Shown here piece after piece: positions 14,098-22,977 of a DNA stretch of 33,788 nucleotides. The translations under genes were made by a program, and so were the position numbers. The stretch covers positions 1-33,788 of the forward strand of contig CANBOV010000029.1 of the NCBI GenBank assembly GCA_947371275.1, in the 5' to 3' direction. Positions within the stretch are counted from its first letter, which is position 1; the number at the start of each line of letters is the position of its first letter. A model generated the notes under the pieces. It did not search any database. It saw only the letters and a program-made list of their open reading frames with translations, and had not been told where the DNA came from. The stretch is from Flavobacteriaceae bacterium (GTDB lineage Bacteria; Bacteroidota; Bacteroidia; Flavobacteriales; Flavobacteriaceae).

Positions 14098-14670
14098 TTA
14101 ATTAAAAAAGGAGGTTACTTCTAGCACTTCGCCTGCTTTTAGGTTTTGCAAATGTATCGAACCCACACGGATTCTGATTAGTCTTAGGGTTGGAAATCCT
14201 ACTGCTGCGGTCATTTTGCGTACTTGGCGAAACTTGCCTTCTGTTAAGGTAATCGAGACCCAACTGGTGGGACCGTGGCGTTCATCGCGTATCCTTCTGC
14301 CCTCTCCTATACAATCTGGGAGTTGGTTTACGATGGCTGCTTCACAGTTCTTGGTAGTATAGCGAATGCCTTTGAACCCAATTTCCACTCCTTCTTTTAA
14401 TTGAAGGATAGCGTTGGGGGTTATCATCCCATCGACTTGGGCGTAATATTCCTTTTCTATAGTTTTACTTCTGATCAGTTCACTTATCATGCCATCTGTG
14501 GTGAGTAATAATAAGCCTTCGGAGTCTTCGTCTAAGCGACCTATAGCCATGGTTCCTTCGGGAAAGTCGTGCAGTTCTCCTAACAATTTCTTGTGTCTTT
14601 TTTTCTCATAGATGAATTGGCTTAAGTAGCCGTGGGGTTTATGGATGAGAAAATGGTGTTGGTTTTTCAT
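14098..14670 (-). CDS. rluE: RluE-type pseudouridine synthase
   Basis: A 190-residue pseudouridine synthase of the RsuA/RluE group. It lacks the S4 RNA-binding domain that RsuA and RluB carry, as expected for RluE. The catalytic motif is GRLDEDSEGLLLLT (residues 44-57, with D47 the nucleophile). KEYYAQVDG follows at about 73-81, and GKFRQVRKMTAAVGFPTLRLIRIRVG sits near the C-terminus. E. coli RluE makes pseudouridine 2457 in 23S rRNA. The target here is inferred from the family. An exact TATTTTTG lies at 14677-14684 on the minus strand, only 7 bases before the start, so a nearly leaderless transcript from there is possible. Confidence 0.88.
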   Translation of the reverse strand: MKNQHHFLIHKPHGYLSQFIYEKKRHKKLLGELHDFPEGTMAIGRLDEDSEGLLLLTTDGMISELIRSKTIEKEYYAQVDGMITPNAILQLKEGVEIGFKGIRYTTKNCEAAIVNQLPDCIGEGRRIRDERHGPTSWVSITLTEGKFRQVRKMTAAVGFPTLRLIRIRVGSIHLQNLKAGEVLEVTSFFN

Positions 14671-14683
14671 GAATTACAAAAAT

Positions 14684-14715
14684 AGGAAAGACCATTCAAA
14701 TTGAATGGTCCTTCC
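14684..14715 (-). terminator. Terminator of the DUF4476 gene
   Basis: GACCATTCAA (14690-14699) and TTGAATGGTC (14701-14710) are perfect complements, extended by AGGAA/TTCCT flanks. On the minus strand it is followed by TATTTTTG. It stands between the DUF4476 stop and the rluE start. Confidence 0.7.
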
Positions 14716-14733
14716 TTTATATTTTAGCGTAGC

Positions 14734-15669
14734 CTATTGTCTGCTTTGCACAAAATCGGACAATTCATCTACATTACTGCTGAATGAAAAGATATCGTTC
14801 AATTTGAAATAACTTTTAGGATCTGTACAATGGTCGTAGGCGTATTTGGCAAAGTCTAATTTATTTTCCTCAAAGCTGAATGTATTGGCAATTTGGATGA
14901 TTTGGTCTACACTTAGGCAATTTACATTTGTGATTTGCTTTGCGGTTTTTAGTTGTGTCTCTGCAAAACTTTGATTTTTAATGGAAGCTAAGGCTTGGCT
15001 AAAATTGGCTCCCGACATACTATATTTACCAGTACAACCTCTAACACTCTCATCTTCTTCGTGGTGGTTTCCTGAAGAAGAATGCGTGGTTGTCGTGGTC
15101 GTGGTTTGAGAAACAGCACCGCCACCCATATTGTCATTGATGGTCACACCCATATTTACGCCTCCCATATTTACGCCCACCCCTACATTTACGCCATTTG
15201 TTTGCGTAGTAGTAGTGGTTGTTGTTTGTGAAACACCGCCTCTAACTGGAGGAACATCTGGTTGTCCATAATGGATTACATGAACATTGGATGCTGGAAT
15301 AAAATTTGGCTGCACTGGGATTGATGAAAAATAGTTCAGTTTCATTTTTGTTTTGTTGTTTTTGTCTCTTTTGATTTTGTAGGTAACATCAGAAAACACA
15401 CCATCGACATCCGTAATCATTAGATTATTTTTAGACACATCTTGCAGTGTTTGGTCAGCAAATTTGACTTTGGCATTGTAAAAAGGTTGGTTTAAATCTT
15501 CCACTCTTAGATTAGTTTGAGGCGTATCATTGATCACTTCTCCGTTTAAAATCAAAGTGAATTTATCACCATCCTCTGAAAAAATAGTTAAATGACCCAC
15601 CGGTCCGTTTTGACCAAAGCTTAAAGAAGTTAAACCTAGGAACAATAGAAGTATACTTTTTTTAATCAT
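14734..15669 (-). CDS. Secreted DUF4476 protein with polythreonine linkers
   Basis: The 311-residue product has a signal peptide cut near residue 19 (SLSFG-QN). Residues 25-125 form a beta-rich domain. Residues 145-210 are a low-complexity linker in which VSQTTTTTTT occurs twice, around a glycine-valine-asparagine run (NVGVGVNMGGVNMGV), then HHEEDE. The C-terminal DUF4476 domain covers about 215-308 and contains two cysteines (C212 region and C249 region) and repeated short helices (FSQALASIKNQSFAETQLKTAKQITN). DUF4476 proteins are common in Bacteroidetes and of unknown function. It is monocistronic with its own terminator. The threonine tracts may be O-glycosylated, which is known to be widespread in this phylum, but this is inference. 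Confidence 0.78.
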   Translation of the reverse strand: MIKKSILLLFLGLTSLSFGQNGPVGHLTIFSEDGDKFTLILNGEVINDTPQTNLRVEDLNQPFYNAKVKFADQTLQDVSKNNLMITDVDGVFSDVTYKIKRDKNNKTKMKLNYFSSIPVQPNFIPASNVHVIHYGQPDVPPVRGGVSQTTTTTTTQTNGVNVGVGVNMGGVNMGVTINDNMGGGAVSQTTTTTTTHSSSGNHHEEDESVRGCTGKYSMSGANFSQALASIKNQSFAETQLKTAKQITNVNCLSVDQIIQIANTFSFEENKLDFAKYAYDHCTDPKSYFKLNDIFSFSSNVDELSDFVQSRQ

Positions 15670-15799
15670 GATTTAAGATATAAGTTGTTCTTACTATGTG
15701 CAATTTAAAAATTGGTACCAAATTAAAAAACATTTTGAAATGACCATCATTCTATTGGACAAAACTGTTTATATTTATACACTCCATTATATTTTTACT

Positions 15800-17122
15800 A
15801 TGAACGATAATTTACTTCTAATTCTCTCTTTTATTATTGCTTTAGCGATTGGTATTTACCTTGGAAAAACCCTTTTGGCAGCTCAATCCAACTCAGAAAA
15901 AGCCTCTTTGGAAGAGAAGGTTAACGGCTTGTTACAGCAAATTGAGCAACTTAAAAGTATGGTGAGTCAAACGGCACTGGAACGTGAAAACCTGAGAACA
16001 GAGAAAGAAGCCCTGGTCATACAATTATCCAAAAAGGAAACAGACTTTGAGAATTTATGGGAGCGTAATAAGGAGCAAAAAGACGAGGTAGAAAAACTTC
16101 AAGAGAAGTTCACCAAGGAGTTTGAAAATTTGGCCAACAAGATTTTGGAAGAAAAAACGAATAAGTTTACCGAGCAGAACAAAGAAAATTTGAAGAACAT
16201 ACTTACCCCTTTACAGGATAAGATTCAATTGTTTGAGAAGAAGGTGGAAGATACCCATAAAGAAAGCATCGATTACCATGCGGCACTGCGGCAGCAAATT
16301 TTGGGATTGCGAGAGATGAATGAACAGATGAGTAAAGAGACTTTGAATTTAACTAAAGCCTTGAAGGGTGACAGCAAGATGCAAGGGAATTGGGGGGAAT
16401 TGATCTTGGAGCGCGTTTTGGAAAAGTCGGGACTAGAGAAAGGTCGGGAGTACGAAGTGCAGCAGAGTTTTGTGACGGAGGAAGGGAATCGTGTTTTTCC
16501 AGATGTGGTCATTAATTTGCCCGATGGAAAGAAAATGATAGTCGATTCTAAGGTAACGTTAACGGCCTATGAGCGCTATACAAATGAAGAAGATGACATT
16601 ATAAAAGCACAACATTTGAAGGAGCATGTAATGGCATTAAAGCGCCATGTGGACCAGTTGAGTGAGAAGAACTATCATGATTTGTATCAAATGGAGAGTC
16701 CGGATTTTGTTTTGTTGTTTATTCCGATAGAGTCGGCTTTTGCATTGGCGTTGAATGAAGACACTACGCTATATAACAGAGCCTTTGAAAAGAACATAGT
16801 GATTGTGACGCCTTCCACCTTATTGGCTACGTTGCGCACTATTGATAGTATGTGGACAAATCAGAAGCAGCAAGAAAATGCTCTAGAGATTGCTAGACAA
16901 GCGGGAGCTTTATATGATAAATTTGAAGGTTTTGTTACTGATTTGGTGAAAATTGGGAAGAAAATGGATGAAGCCAAAGTGGAATATCAAGGAGCGATGA
17001 ACAAGCTAGTTGATGGTAAAGGAAACCTTGTAAATAGTGTTGAGAAACTAAAGAAAATGGGAGCTAAAGCTAAGAAAGCCTTGCCTGAAAACATATTAAT
17101 TAGAGCTGAAAAAGATGAATAA
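15800..17122 (+). CDS. rmuC: RmuC-type DNA recombination protein
   Basis: RmuC proteins limit DNA inversion and recombination at short inverted repeats, by unknown biochemistry, and belong to the PD-(D/E)xK nuclease-like superfamily. The ATG at 15800 gives 440 residues with an N-terminal membrane anchor (about 6-22), a long coiled coil (28-170) and the RmuC domain (180-395), including KMQGNWGELILERVLEKSGL, FPDVVINLPDGKKMIVDSKVTLTAYERY and VIVTPSTLLATLRTIDSMW. The frame stays open 102 bases upstream, but that part is not family-like, so ATG 15800 is preferred. Its end overlaps the next gene by 8 bases. Confidence 0.9.
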   Translation: MNDNLLLILSFIIALAIGIYLGKTLLAAQSNSEKASLEEKVNGLLQQIEQLKSMVSQTALERENLRTEKEALVIQLSKKETDFENLWERNKEQKDEVEKLQEKFTKEFENLANKILEEKTNKFTEQNKENLKNILTPLQDKIQLFEKKVEDTHKESIDYHAALRQQILGLREMNEQMSKETLNLTKALKGDSKMQGNWGELILERVLEKSGLEKGREYEVQQSFVTEEGNRVFPDVVINLPDGKKMIVDSKVTLTAYERYTNEEDDIIKAQHLKEHVMALKRHVDQLSEKNYHDLYQMESPDFVLLFIPIESAFALALNEDTTLYNRAFEKNIVIVTPSTLLATLRTIDSMWTNQKQQENALEIARQAGALYDKFEGFVTDLVKIGKKMDEAKVEYQGAMNKLVDGKGNLVNSVEKLKKMGAKAKKALPENILIRAEKDE

Positions 17123-17669
17123 TGCCTTTAAAACAGTAGCCTCTTCTAAGATTACTATTGCGGAATTGATGTTGCCTTCCCATACTAATTTTAGCGGGAA
17201 GATCCATGGTGGTTATATTTTATCTTTATTGGACCAGATTGCCTTTGCTTGTGCGTCCAAATTCTCTGGCCATTATTGTGTGACCGCCTCGGTGGATACC
17301 GTTGACTTTCTTAATCCTATTGAAGTAGGCGAATTAGTTACTATGAAGGCTAGTGTTAATTATGTAGGCCACAGTTCGATGATTATAGGCATAAGAGTAG
17401 AATCAGAAAACATTCAAACGGGAAAAGTGAAGCATTGTAACTCTAGCTATTTCACTATGGTTGCTAAAGATGAACAAGGTAATAGCGTACAAGTTCCTGG
17501 CTTACAATTATCTAACGATGAAGAAATCAGACGTTTTTGTAATTGTATAAAGCAAATTAGCCTTAAAAAAGAGCGCGATGAGCATGAGGAGGTTTTTGAT
17601 TATAAATCGCCTGCCTCATTAGAACTACTGAAAACTTATCGGATACAATTAAAAGCTCCCTCACTATAA
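17115..17669 (+). CDS. Acyl-CoA thioesterase (hotdog fold)
   Basis: A 184-residue hotdog thioesterase of the YciA/BACH type, which releases free CoA from acyl-CoA. Key features are SKITIAELMLPSHTNFSGKIHGGYILSLLDQIAFACASKF (the N, HGG and D of the active site), then TASVDTVDFLNPIEVGELVTMKASVNYVGHSSM and the conserved VRVES-type strand (IIGIRVESENIQTGKVKHCNSSYFTMVA). It starts 8 bases inside rmuC, so translation is probably coupled. The last 35 residues are charged and outside the core fold. Substrate chain length cannot be read from sequence. Confidence 0.85.
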   Translation: MNNAFKTVASSKITIAELMLPSHTNFSGKIHGGYILSLLDQIAFACASKFSGHYCVTASVDTVDFLNPIEVGELVTMKASVNYVGHSSMIIGIRVESENIQTGKVKHCNSSYFTMVAKDEQGNSVQVPGLQLSNDEEIRRFCNCIKQISLKKERDEHEEVFDYKSPASLELLKTYRIQLKAPSL

Positions 17670-17681
17670 ATAGTATTACTT

Positions 17682-17722
17682 CAACCTTGATTTTACGCAA
17701 CCTTGATTTTCTTTTTAAGGTT
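17682..17722. repeat. Tandem CAACCTTGATTTT and possible weak terminator
   Basis: CAACCTTGATTTT occurs at 17682-17694 and 17698-17710, a period of 16. AACCTT (17699-17704) can pair with AAGGTT (17717-17722) to form a weak hairpin without a clear T-run. It lies after the rmuC-thioesterase pair and could end that transcript. Confidence 0.35.
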
Positions 17723-17864
17723 ATTCTTTCTAAATCGTGTACTGGTTGATGAATTACCTTATTCACTAACGGTTCATAGTATCGCTACAATCTCGATATT
17801 AACCCATTTAATAATTGGGAATAAAATTTCATTATTCTTATTATTTATCAACAAACCTTACTAG

Positions 17865-17872
17865 TAACTTTG
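17865..17872 (+). promoter_or_regulatory. -7 element upstream of the diheme cytochrome
   Basis: TAACTTTG matches TAnnTTTG exactly. It ends 55 bases before the start codon chosen at 17928 and only 4 bases before the earlier ATG at 17877, which would leave that one at or before the transcription start. This supports the later start. Confidence 0.5.
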
Positions 17873-17927
17873 TAAAATGGAGCATTTTATATTTTTTTTA
17901 CTATTTTTGATAACCATTACGATCTTT

Positions 17928-19382
17928 ATGAAAAAATACTACTTTCTGCTTACTGCTTCTATTTTATTTTTAAGTTTTATTATTGCTTGTTCAGACACAG
18001 ATGATAATTATATACCCATTGATAATTTGCCGGTTGCCACTGACGATACAGTTAGTAGTACGTTAACATCTCCCGTTGAAATTGCGGTTTTAACCAATGA
18101 CACTACTGGAGATATTGTAGTGGCTACAACTGTTAGTATTACAGGAGGTATAGATACCGATGCCAACGGAACCTTTGACCAACTTAATGTGCCCAATGAA
18201 GGAACATGGTCTGTTAATGCCACTACAGGCGCTATAACTTTTACACCAATAGCCACATTTACGGGGAATCCTGCACAAATCACTTATACTGTAAAAGATG
18301 CAGAAGGGAATGCCTCTAATGCTGCTGCGGTAACCATTAATGCGACCCCTATCGCTACTGTTGATCTAACGCAGGTGCCCTATCCTAAATTATCGGATTA
18401 TCATTTTTTCATAGGCGACCTCAAAAATCAGATACCGTCTATGAACGTTATGTCTTATGCACCAGCTTCGTCTTTATTTACGGATTATGCTCATAAAAAG
18501 CGATTTATTTGGTTACCGCCAGGAACTAAAGGCACCTATATAGCTGATGATAAAATTTTTGATTTACCGGTGGGAGCAGCCTTGATCAAAACCTTTTACT
18601 ATGATAATGTGCAACCTTTAAACACCACTAGAATCATTGAAACTAGAATTATGATACGAAAAGAAACGGGTTGGATCTTCGCTGATTATGTATGGAATGC
18701 TGATCAAACAGAAGCTTTTTATGATTTAGCTGGAAGTTTTACCAATGTTTCATGGAAAGATGAAAACAATATAGTAAAAAGTGCTAATTATCGTATACCA
18801 AATATTGCACAGTGTATCATTTGTCATAAAAGCAAGGCGATGGTGAACGGTGCAGAAGTTGATACATATATCCCAATTGGTATAAAACCACAGAATCTTA
18901 ATTTTGATTATAATTATGGTAGTGAAACAAAAAACCAATTGACAAGGTGGATTGAAAAGGGTTATTTGGAGAGTTTCAACTTACCTACTGCTGAAAACAG
19001 CACGGTGAACTACAGTGACACTTCAAAACCTTTAGACCTAAGAGTTCGTTCCTATTTTGACATTAATTGTTCGCATTGTCATGGCGCAGATAGGCATTGT
19101 GATTATCGACCTATGCGATTTGCCTTTAAAGAAACGGGATTGCCCAATGGTCAAGGGTTGACCAATATGGGAGTTTGTGTAGACACTCAGGACATGCAAG
19201 ATTTTCCAGCGGCCCTAAGTAAAATTGTAAAACCGGGTAATATTAACCGCTCGATGTTGTATTACCGAGTGAATACTGATAATGAAGTCTACCGTATGCC
19301 TCTTCATGGCAGGACAATCATCCATGAAGAAGGAGTCGCCTTAATTGAGGCTTGGATTAATTCATTGCAAGCTTGTCCGTAA
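17928..19382 (+). CDS. Diheme c-type cytochrome lipoprotein with adhesin-like repeat
   Basis: The ATG at 17928 gives a 484-residue lipoprotein (MKKYYFLLTASILFLSFIIA then C21). An earlier ATG at 17877 would add 17 residues before a complete signal peptide and sits on the promoter. Residues about 35-135 resemble one CshA-type or cadherin-like fibril repeat (PVEIAVLTNDTTGDIVVATTVSITGG, ITYTVKDAEGN). Residues 140-480 match the SO2930/TIGR03806 group of diheme cytochromes, with C296-I-I-C299-H300 and C381-S-H-C384-H385 as heme c attachment sites. It should act in periplasmic or surface electron transfer, substrate unknown. The T9SS-exported gene next door is 42 bases away and could be cotranscribed. 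Confidence 0.82.
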   Translation: MKKYYFLLTASILFLSFIIACSDTDDNYIPIDNLPVATDDTVSSTLTSPVEIAVLTNDTTGDIVVATTVSITGGIDTDANGTFDQLNVPNEGTWSVNATTGAITFTPIATFTGNPAQITYTVKDAEGNASNAAAVTINATPIATVDLTQVPYPKLSDYHFFIGDLKNQIPSMNVMSYAPASSLFTDYAHKKRFIWLPPGTKGTYIADDKIFDLPVGAALIKTFYYDNVQPLNTTRIIETRIMIRKETGWIFADYVWNADQTEAFYDLAGSFTNVSWKDENNIVKSANYRIPNIAQCIICHKSKAMVNGAEVDTYIPIGIKPQNLNFDYNYGSETKNQLTRWIEKGYLESFNLPTAENSTVNYSDTSKPLDLRVRSYFDINCSHCHGADRHCDYRPMRFAFKETGLPNGQGLTNMGVCVDTQDMQDFPAALSKIVKPGNINRSMLYYRVNTDNEVYRMPLHGRTIIHEEGVALIEAWINSLQACP

Positions 19383-19424
19383 CCTTTTGAAAACAAAACT
19401 ATAACTCTATAAAACTATCAACCA

Positions 19425-21464
19425 ATGAAAAAAATTACTTTACTTATTGTATTGCTCTGTTTGGGGCAATTTGCGAGAGCTCAGGACACTTGCGCGACTG
19501 CCTATCCGTTGACCACTGGCGGATTATATGTGGTTAGTGCTGTAAACGGAACGGAACCACCAACAGTGATCTGTGCTGATAATGCAAATGTGGCACCGAC
19601 AGCTGCGGAATGGTATACGTACACGCCCACAGCCGCACACACAGTGACGGTCACCACTGACCTTGCACAAAACACGCCAAGAGTCGATACACGTTTTCAT
19701 GTATACAATGGTACTTGTGGCGCTTTTACCTGTTTAGCTGGTGATGATGATTCTGGATTAAATTATTCCTCTACGGCCACTTTTAATGTGGTCGCTAATA
19801 CTACCTATTATATCGTTTTTGACAATCGATGGACTGCGACAGGATTTACTTTTCAATTGACTGAAACCGCAGTAGTAGTTCCACCTGTAACCCCGATCAC
19901 CTATAATGCGACAACTATTAGTACGATTAACAGTACCTACAACATTTGTGCGGTAGACATGAATGGAGATCATTTGGATGATATCGTTGGAATTAGCGCT
20001 AACAACTTACGAATTCATTATCAAGGAGCCGGAGGTACCTTTACCGTTGCCGATTTCCCAATTGAAGGTGCAAGCATGATGCCGGGTTGGAGTATGGCCG
20101 CAGGTGATTGCAACCGAGATGGGTATAATGATTTGGTTTTGGGTAGTGGTAGTGGTCTTTCTGTGTGGAGATCCAACAGTACAGGAACAGCTTATAGTAA
20201 CTTTACCCCTGGAAATTATATATTCTGTCAAAGAACAAATTTTGCAGATCTTAACAACGACGGAAATTTGGATGTGTTTTCTTGTCATGATATCGCACCA
20301 AACTGTTATTATTTGAATGATGGAGCAGATGGATTAACTTTTTACCAATCTAATACAACTCCTGGTGCAATGAATTTTGGTATCATTGGCGGTAATTATT
20401 CCACCTTATGGACCGATTTTGACAATGATGGAGATACGGATGTATTTATTTCTAAATGCTCAGGACCTCCCTGTGAATTACACCGAAATGATGGCAATGG
20501 AGTGTATACCGATATTTCAGCAATTGCTCAAATTAACGTAACTCCGATCCAAACATGGTCTTCAGCTGTTGCAGATTTTGACAATGATGGTGATATGGAT
20601 GTGATTATTACAGCTAGTGTAGGAGCGCATAAGTATTTTAGAAACAATTTAGACACCACCAATACTGTTGAAGAGGCGTTTACTAATATTACGACTGGGT
20701 CTGGTTGGGACACTAATACCTCTACTAATATAGACAATGTGGCTTATGATTTTGACAATGATGGATTTGTCGATGTATTGGGTGGCGGTAATAAGATCAT
20801 GTTTAACCAAGGAAACAGCACGTTTGGACCTGTCGCTTATAGTGGAATGACTATGGGTGCCGTAGCTGATGTAAACAATGATGGTTTTTTAGATATCATT
20901 AATGGAAGTACAATTAGATATGCTGTTCCGAACACTAACAATTGGTTGACCATAGCATTACAAGGAATACAAAGTAACAGTAATGGCATTGGTACTCGCA
21001 TTGAAATTTATGGTTCATGGGGTAAACAAATCAGAGATATTAGAAGTGGTGAAGGATTTAAGTACATGGGAAGCTTGAATGCTCATTTTGGCCTTGGCCA
21101 AGCCACTATCATTGACCAAGTAGTGATTAAATGGCCTTCTGGAGCTGTTGACACTTTAAATAATGTAACACCAAATCAAATGTTAAGTATTGTAGAAGGA
21201 TCAACACTTGGTGTTAATTCATATACTTCTAACGCATTTACACTATACCCTAACCCTGTTAAAAACATCCTTAACGTTGCGTTGACCAATACTACTATTG
21301 AGTTAAAATCAGCTGAAGTTTTTGATCTTAATGGACGTAGAGTATTAGAGGCTAACATTACAAATCATGGAATTAATGTAGAGAAATTGGCTACTGGGAC
21401 ATACATCTTAGTGGTAAGAGATATTACTAATAAAGATTACACTCAAAAATTCATAAAAGAGTAA
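19425..21464 (+). CDS. T9SS-exported FG-GAP/ASPIC-UnbV repeat protein
   Basis: The 679-residue product has a signal peptide (MKKITLLIVLLCLGQFARA-Q). A PPC-like beta domain spans about 22-155. Then come seven calcium-binding D-x-D/N-x-D-G-like loops from VCBS/FG-GAP propeller blades, such as DMNGDHLDD, DLNNDGNLD and DFDNDGDTD. An ASPIC/UnbV domain spans about 505-590 (NGIGTRIEIYG, EGFKYMGSLNAHFGLGQA, VVIKWPSGAVDTL). The type A T9SS sorting domain fills the last 75 residues (LYPNPVKNILNVAL to KDYTQKFIKE). It should be exported across the outer membrane by the type IX secretion system and anchored or released there. Ligand or role is unknown; carbohydrate or surface binding is common for such proteins. 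Confidence 0.88.
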   Translation: MKKITLLIVLLCLGQFARAQDTCATAYPLTTGGLYVVSAVNGTEPPTVICADNANVAPTAAEWYTYTPTAAHTVTVTTDLAQNTPRVDTRFHVYNGTCGAFTCLAGDDDSGLNYSSTATFNVVANTTYYIVFDNRWTATGFTFQLTETAVVVPPVTPITYNATTISTINSTYNICAVDMNGDHLDDIVGISANNLRIHYQGAGGTFTVADFPIEGASMMPGWSMAAGDCNRDGYNDLVLGSGSGLSVWRSNSTGTAYSNFTPGNYIFCQRTNFADLNNDGNLDVFSCHDIAPNCYYLNDGADGLTFYQSNTTPGAMNFGIIGGNYSTLWTDFDNDGDTDVFISKCSGPPCELHRNDGNGVYTDISAIAQINVTPIQTWSSAVADFDNDGDMDVIITASVGAHKYFRNNLDTTNTVEEAFTNITTGSGWDTNTSTNIDNVAYDFDNDGFVDVLGGGNKIMFNQGNSTFGPVAYSGMTMGAVADVNNDGFLDIINGSTIRYAVPNTNNWLTIALQGIQSNSNGIGTRIEIYGSWGKQIRDIRSGEGFKYMGSLNAHFGLGQATIIDQVVIKWPSGAVDTLNNVTPNQMLSIVEGSTLGVNSYTSNAFTLYPNPVKNILNVALTNTTIELKSAEVFDLNGRRVLEANITNHGINVEKLATGTYILVVRDITNKDYTQKFIKE

Positions 21465-21486
21465 TCTCTTTTTTATCTTAAATTAA

Positions 21487-21514
21487 AAGCCTCGATTTCA
21501 TCGAGGCTTTTTTT
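21487..21514. terminator. Bidirectional terminator between T9SS protein and Kir channel
   Basis: GCCTCGA (21489-21495) pairs with TCGAGGC (21501-21507) around a 5-base loop, with T7 after it and four A before it. It serves both convergent genes. Its T-run reaches the stop codon of the channel gene (21513-21515). Confidence 0.85.
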
Positions 21515-22469
21515 ATAGCTGCACTTTTTCAAATAGATTTAGTTTGTCAATATGCAGTAGTGTTTTATTGTCATCATTACTTCGAGAGAACATTGGAATG
21601 AACTTGGCTCCAAAAACAATTTCTGAGAAAGAATAAGAAGTACGTCGCGCCACGGTGGTACTGAACATATCATCAAACACTTTTAAGAACACTAAAATTT
21701 CTCCATCTACTGATTCAAAATCTTCTTTAGTAAAATTATACAAAGGGCTATTTTCGGTAATAGGATGCACTAAAGTCCAACTTAAGGTAAGCGCATTTAC
21801 TTTTGCAAATTCTAAATCTAAGGTGTAAAACTTATTGACTGGCTTGCCTCCTTCTTCTAAGACCATTCCTAAGGTTATTTTGGCTTCTGCATCGGTCAAA
21901 TTTGTGTTCTTAAAAGGAGTCATGCGTAGCATTAAGGCAGTGCTGTTCCCATAAGGAGCAATGAGCGCATTCTCTGAAAAACGAATAAAAGCTGTAGGTT
22001 TACTAAATCTACCATAGAACAAACCGGTAGCAATTGCAAAACTCAACAATCCGAACAAAGCCTCTACAGCGGCAACAAAACTCGTTAGAAAACCACTAGG
22101 ACTTACATGGCCATATCCTACGGTAGTAAATGTTTGTATGCTAAAGAAAAAAGCTTGACCAAACATATCCAATGTTGTACTTGCCACTACCCCATTTAAA
22201 TGTTGTACCCCAATTCCGAAATAGATACTGGCAAAAAGAAAATTAACCAAAAAATAAAATAGCACAATAATCACCATGAATTTCCAACGCGGTATATTGA
22301 GCATGGTATGGTACCAACTGATACTTTCAATGAGACCGATACCAGTTCTTTTTACATTGGCATTTCCGCTTTTGGTTATAAATCGGCCACCATAATTGGA
22401 GGCATTGGTACCAAAACCGGTATTAACTTCTGCTTTTGCTTTGCTATTTATTTTCTTTAGAAATCGCAT
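21513..22469 (-). CDS. Inward-rectifier (KirBac-type) potassium channel
   Basis: A 318-residue prokaryotic Kir channel. It has an N-terminal slide helix near 48-60, TM1 at about 64-88, the pore helix and selectivity filter T116-V-G-Y-G120, TM2 at about 128-152, then the immunoglobulin-like cytoplasmic domain (160-300) that gates the pore. The TVGYG filter is the potassium signature, and the cytoplasmic domain distinguishes it from plain two-TM channels. Potassium flux would be controlled by cytosolic ligand or pH. The GNAT gene lies just upstream (10-base gap), so they may share a transcript, although a functional link is not obvious. Confidence 0.9.
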   Translation of the reverse strand: MRFLKKINSKAKAEVNTGFGTNASNYGGRFITKSGNANVKRTGIGLIESISWYHTMLNIPRWKFMVIIVLFYFLVNFLFASIYFGIGVQHLNGVVASTTLDMFGQAFFFSIQTFTTVGYGHVSPSGFLTSFVAAVEALFGLLSFAIATGLFYGRFSKPTAFIRFSENALIAPYGNSTALMLRMTPFKNTNLTDAEAKITLGMVLEEGGKPVNKFYTLDLEFAKVNALTLSWTLVHPITENSPLYNFTKEDFESVDGEILVFLKVFDDMFSTTVARRTSYSFSEIVFGAKFIPMFSRSNDDNKTLLHIDKLNLFEKVQL

Positions 22470-22479
22470 TTTACGTTTA

Positions 22480-22977
22480 TTAAATTGATTTTTCCATTAT
22501 GTAATCTTCCATTAAATAGCCATTCCCAATATCAATATCTTCTTCTCCTTGAATGGCAAAACCGATTTGTTGGTAAAAATGTAGTGCACTATTGTTCCTA
22601 TTTACGTTTAATACAAGCGCTTGTTGGTGCCCTACTGTAGCCTGATTAGCAATAAAATCAATTAAATATTTACCTATTCCTTTTCCTTGCTGGTGTGTAT
22701 AAACATATATTTTGTGAATTTTAGTTTTGTTGGTTCCGTTAAAATTAAACTCAAAAGACGCGAAACCTAAACATACTTCATCTTCTTTTGCTACAATAAA
22801 ATGATGTTTTTTATCTGTGACTTGTTTGAGTAATGAGGGCAGGCTGTACATCATTTCCATCATATATTCTAGTTGGGCCGCACTCAGGATAGCTCCATAG
22901 GCAACAGGCCACACTTCGTTGGCAATATCTCTTATATCGCTAAAACATTGATCAGTATTTATTTCTATCTGAATCAT
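22480..22977 (-). CDS. GNAT-family N-acetyltransferase
   Basis: A 165-residue acetyltransferase of the GNAT fold. The acetyl-CoA loop is at about residues 95-106 (HQQGKGIGKYLIDF, a Q/R-x-x-G-x-G/A motif), followed by ALVLNVNRNNSALHFYQQIGF, typical of motifs A and B. Residues 1-40 form the variable N-terminal arm. It would transfer an acetyl group to an amine on a protein or small molecule. The substrate cannot be inferred. Upstream is the shared 152-base region to the divergent DUF3667 gene, and downstream is the Kir channel. Confidence 0.82.
   Translation of the reverse strand: MIQIEINTDQCFSDIRDIANEVWPVAYGAILSAAQLEYMMEMMYSLPSLLKQVTDKKHHFIVAKEDEVCLGFASFEFNFNGTNKTKIHKIYVYTHQQGKGIGKYLIDFIANQATVGHQQALVLNVNRNNSALHFYQQIGFAIQGEEDIDIGNGYLMEDYIMEKSI

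Noticed and set aside
15698..15799. Longer RmuC start at 15698
   Set aside because: The 34 residues precede the membrane anchor and show no conserved pattern.
17877..17927. Earlier ATG for the diheme cytochrome
   Set aside because: It sits 4 bases after an exact -7 element and would add residues before an intact lipoprotein signal peptide.
19425..21464. CRISPR-like or tandem DNA repeats in the FG-GAP gene
   Set aside because: The repeats are calcium-loop protein repeats with diverged DNA.
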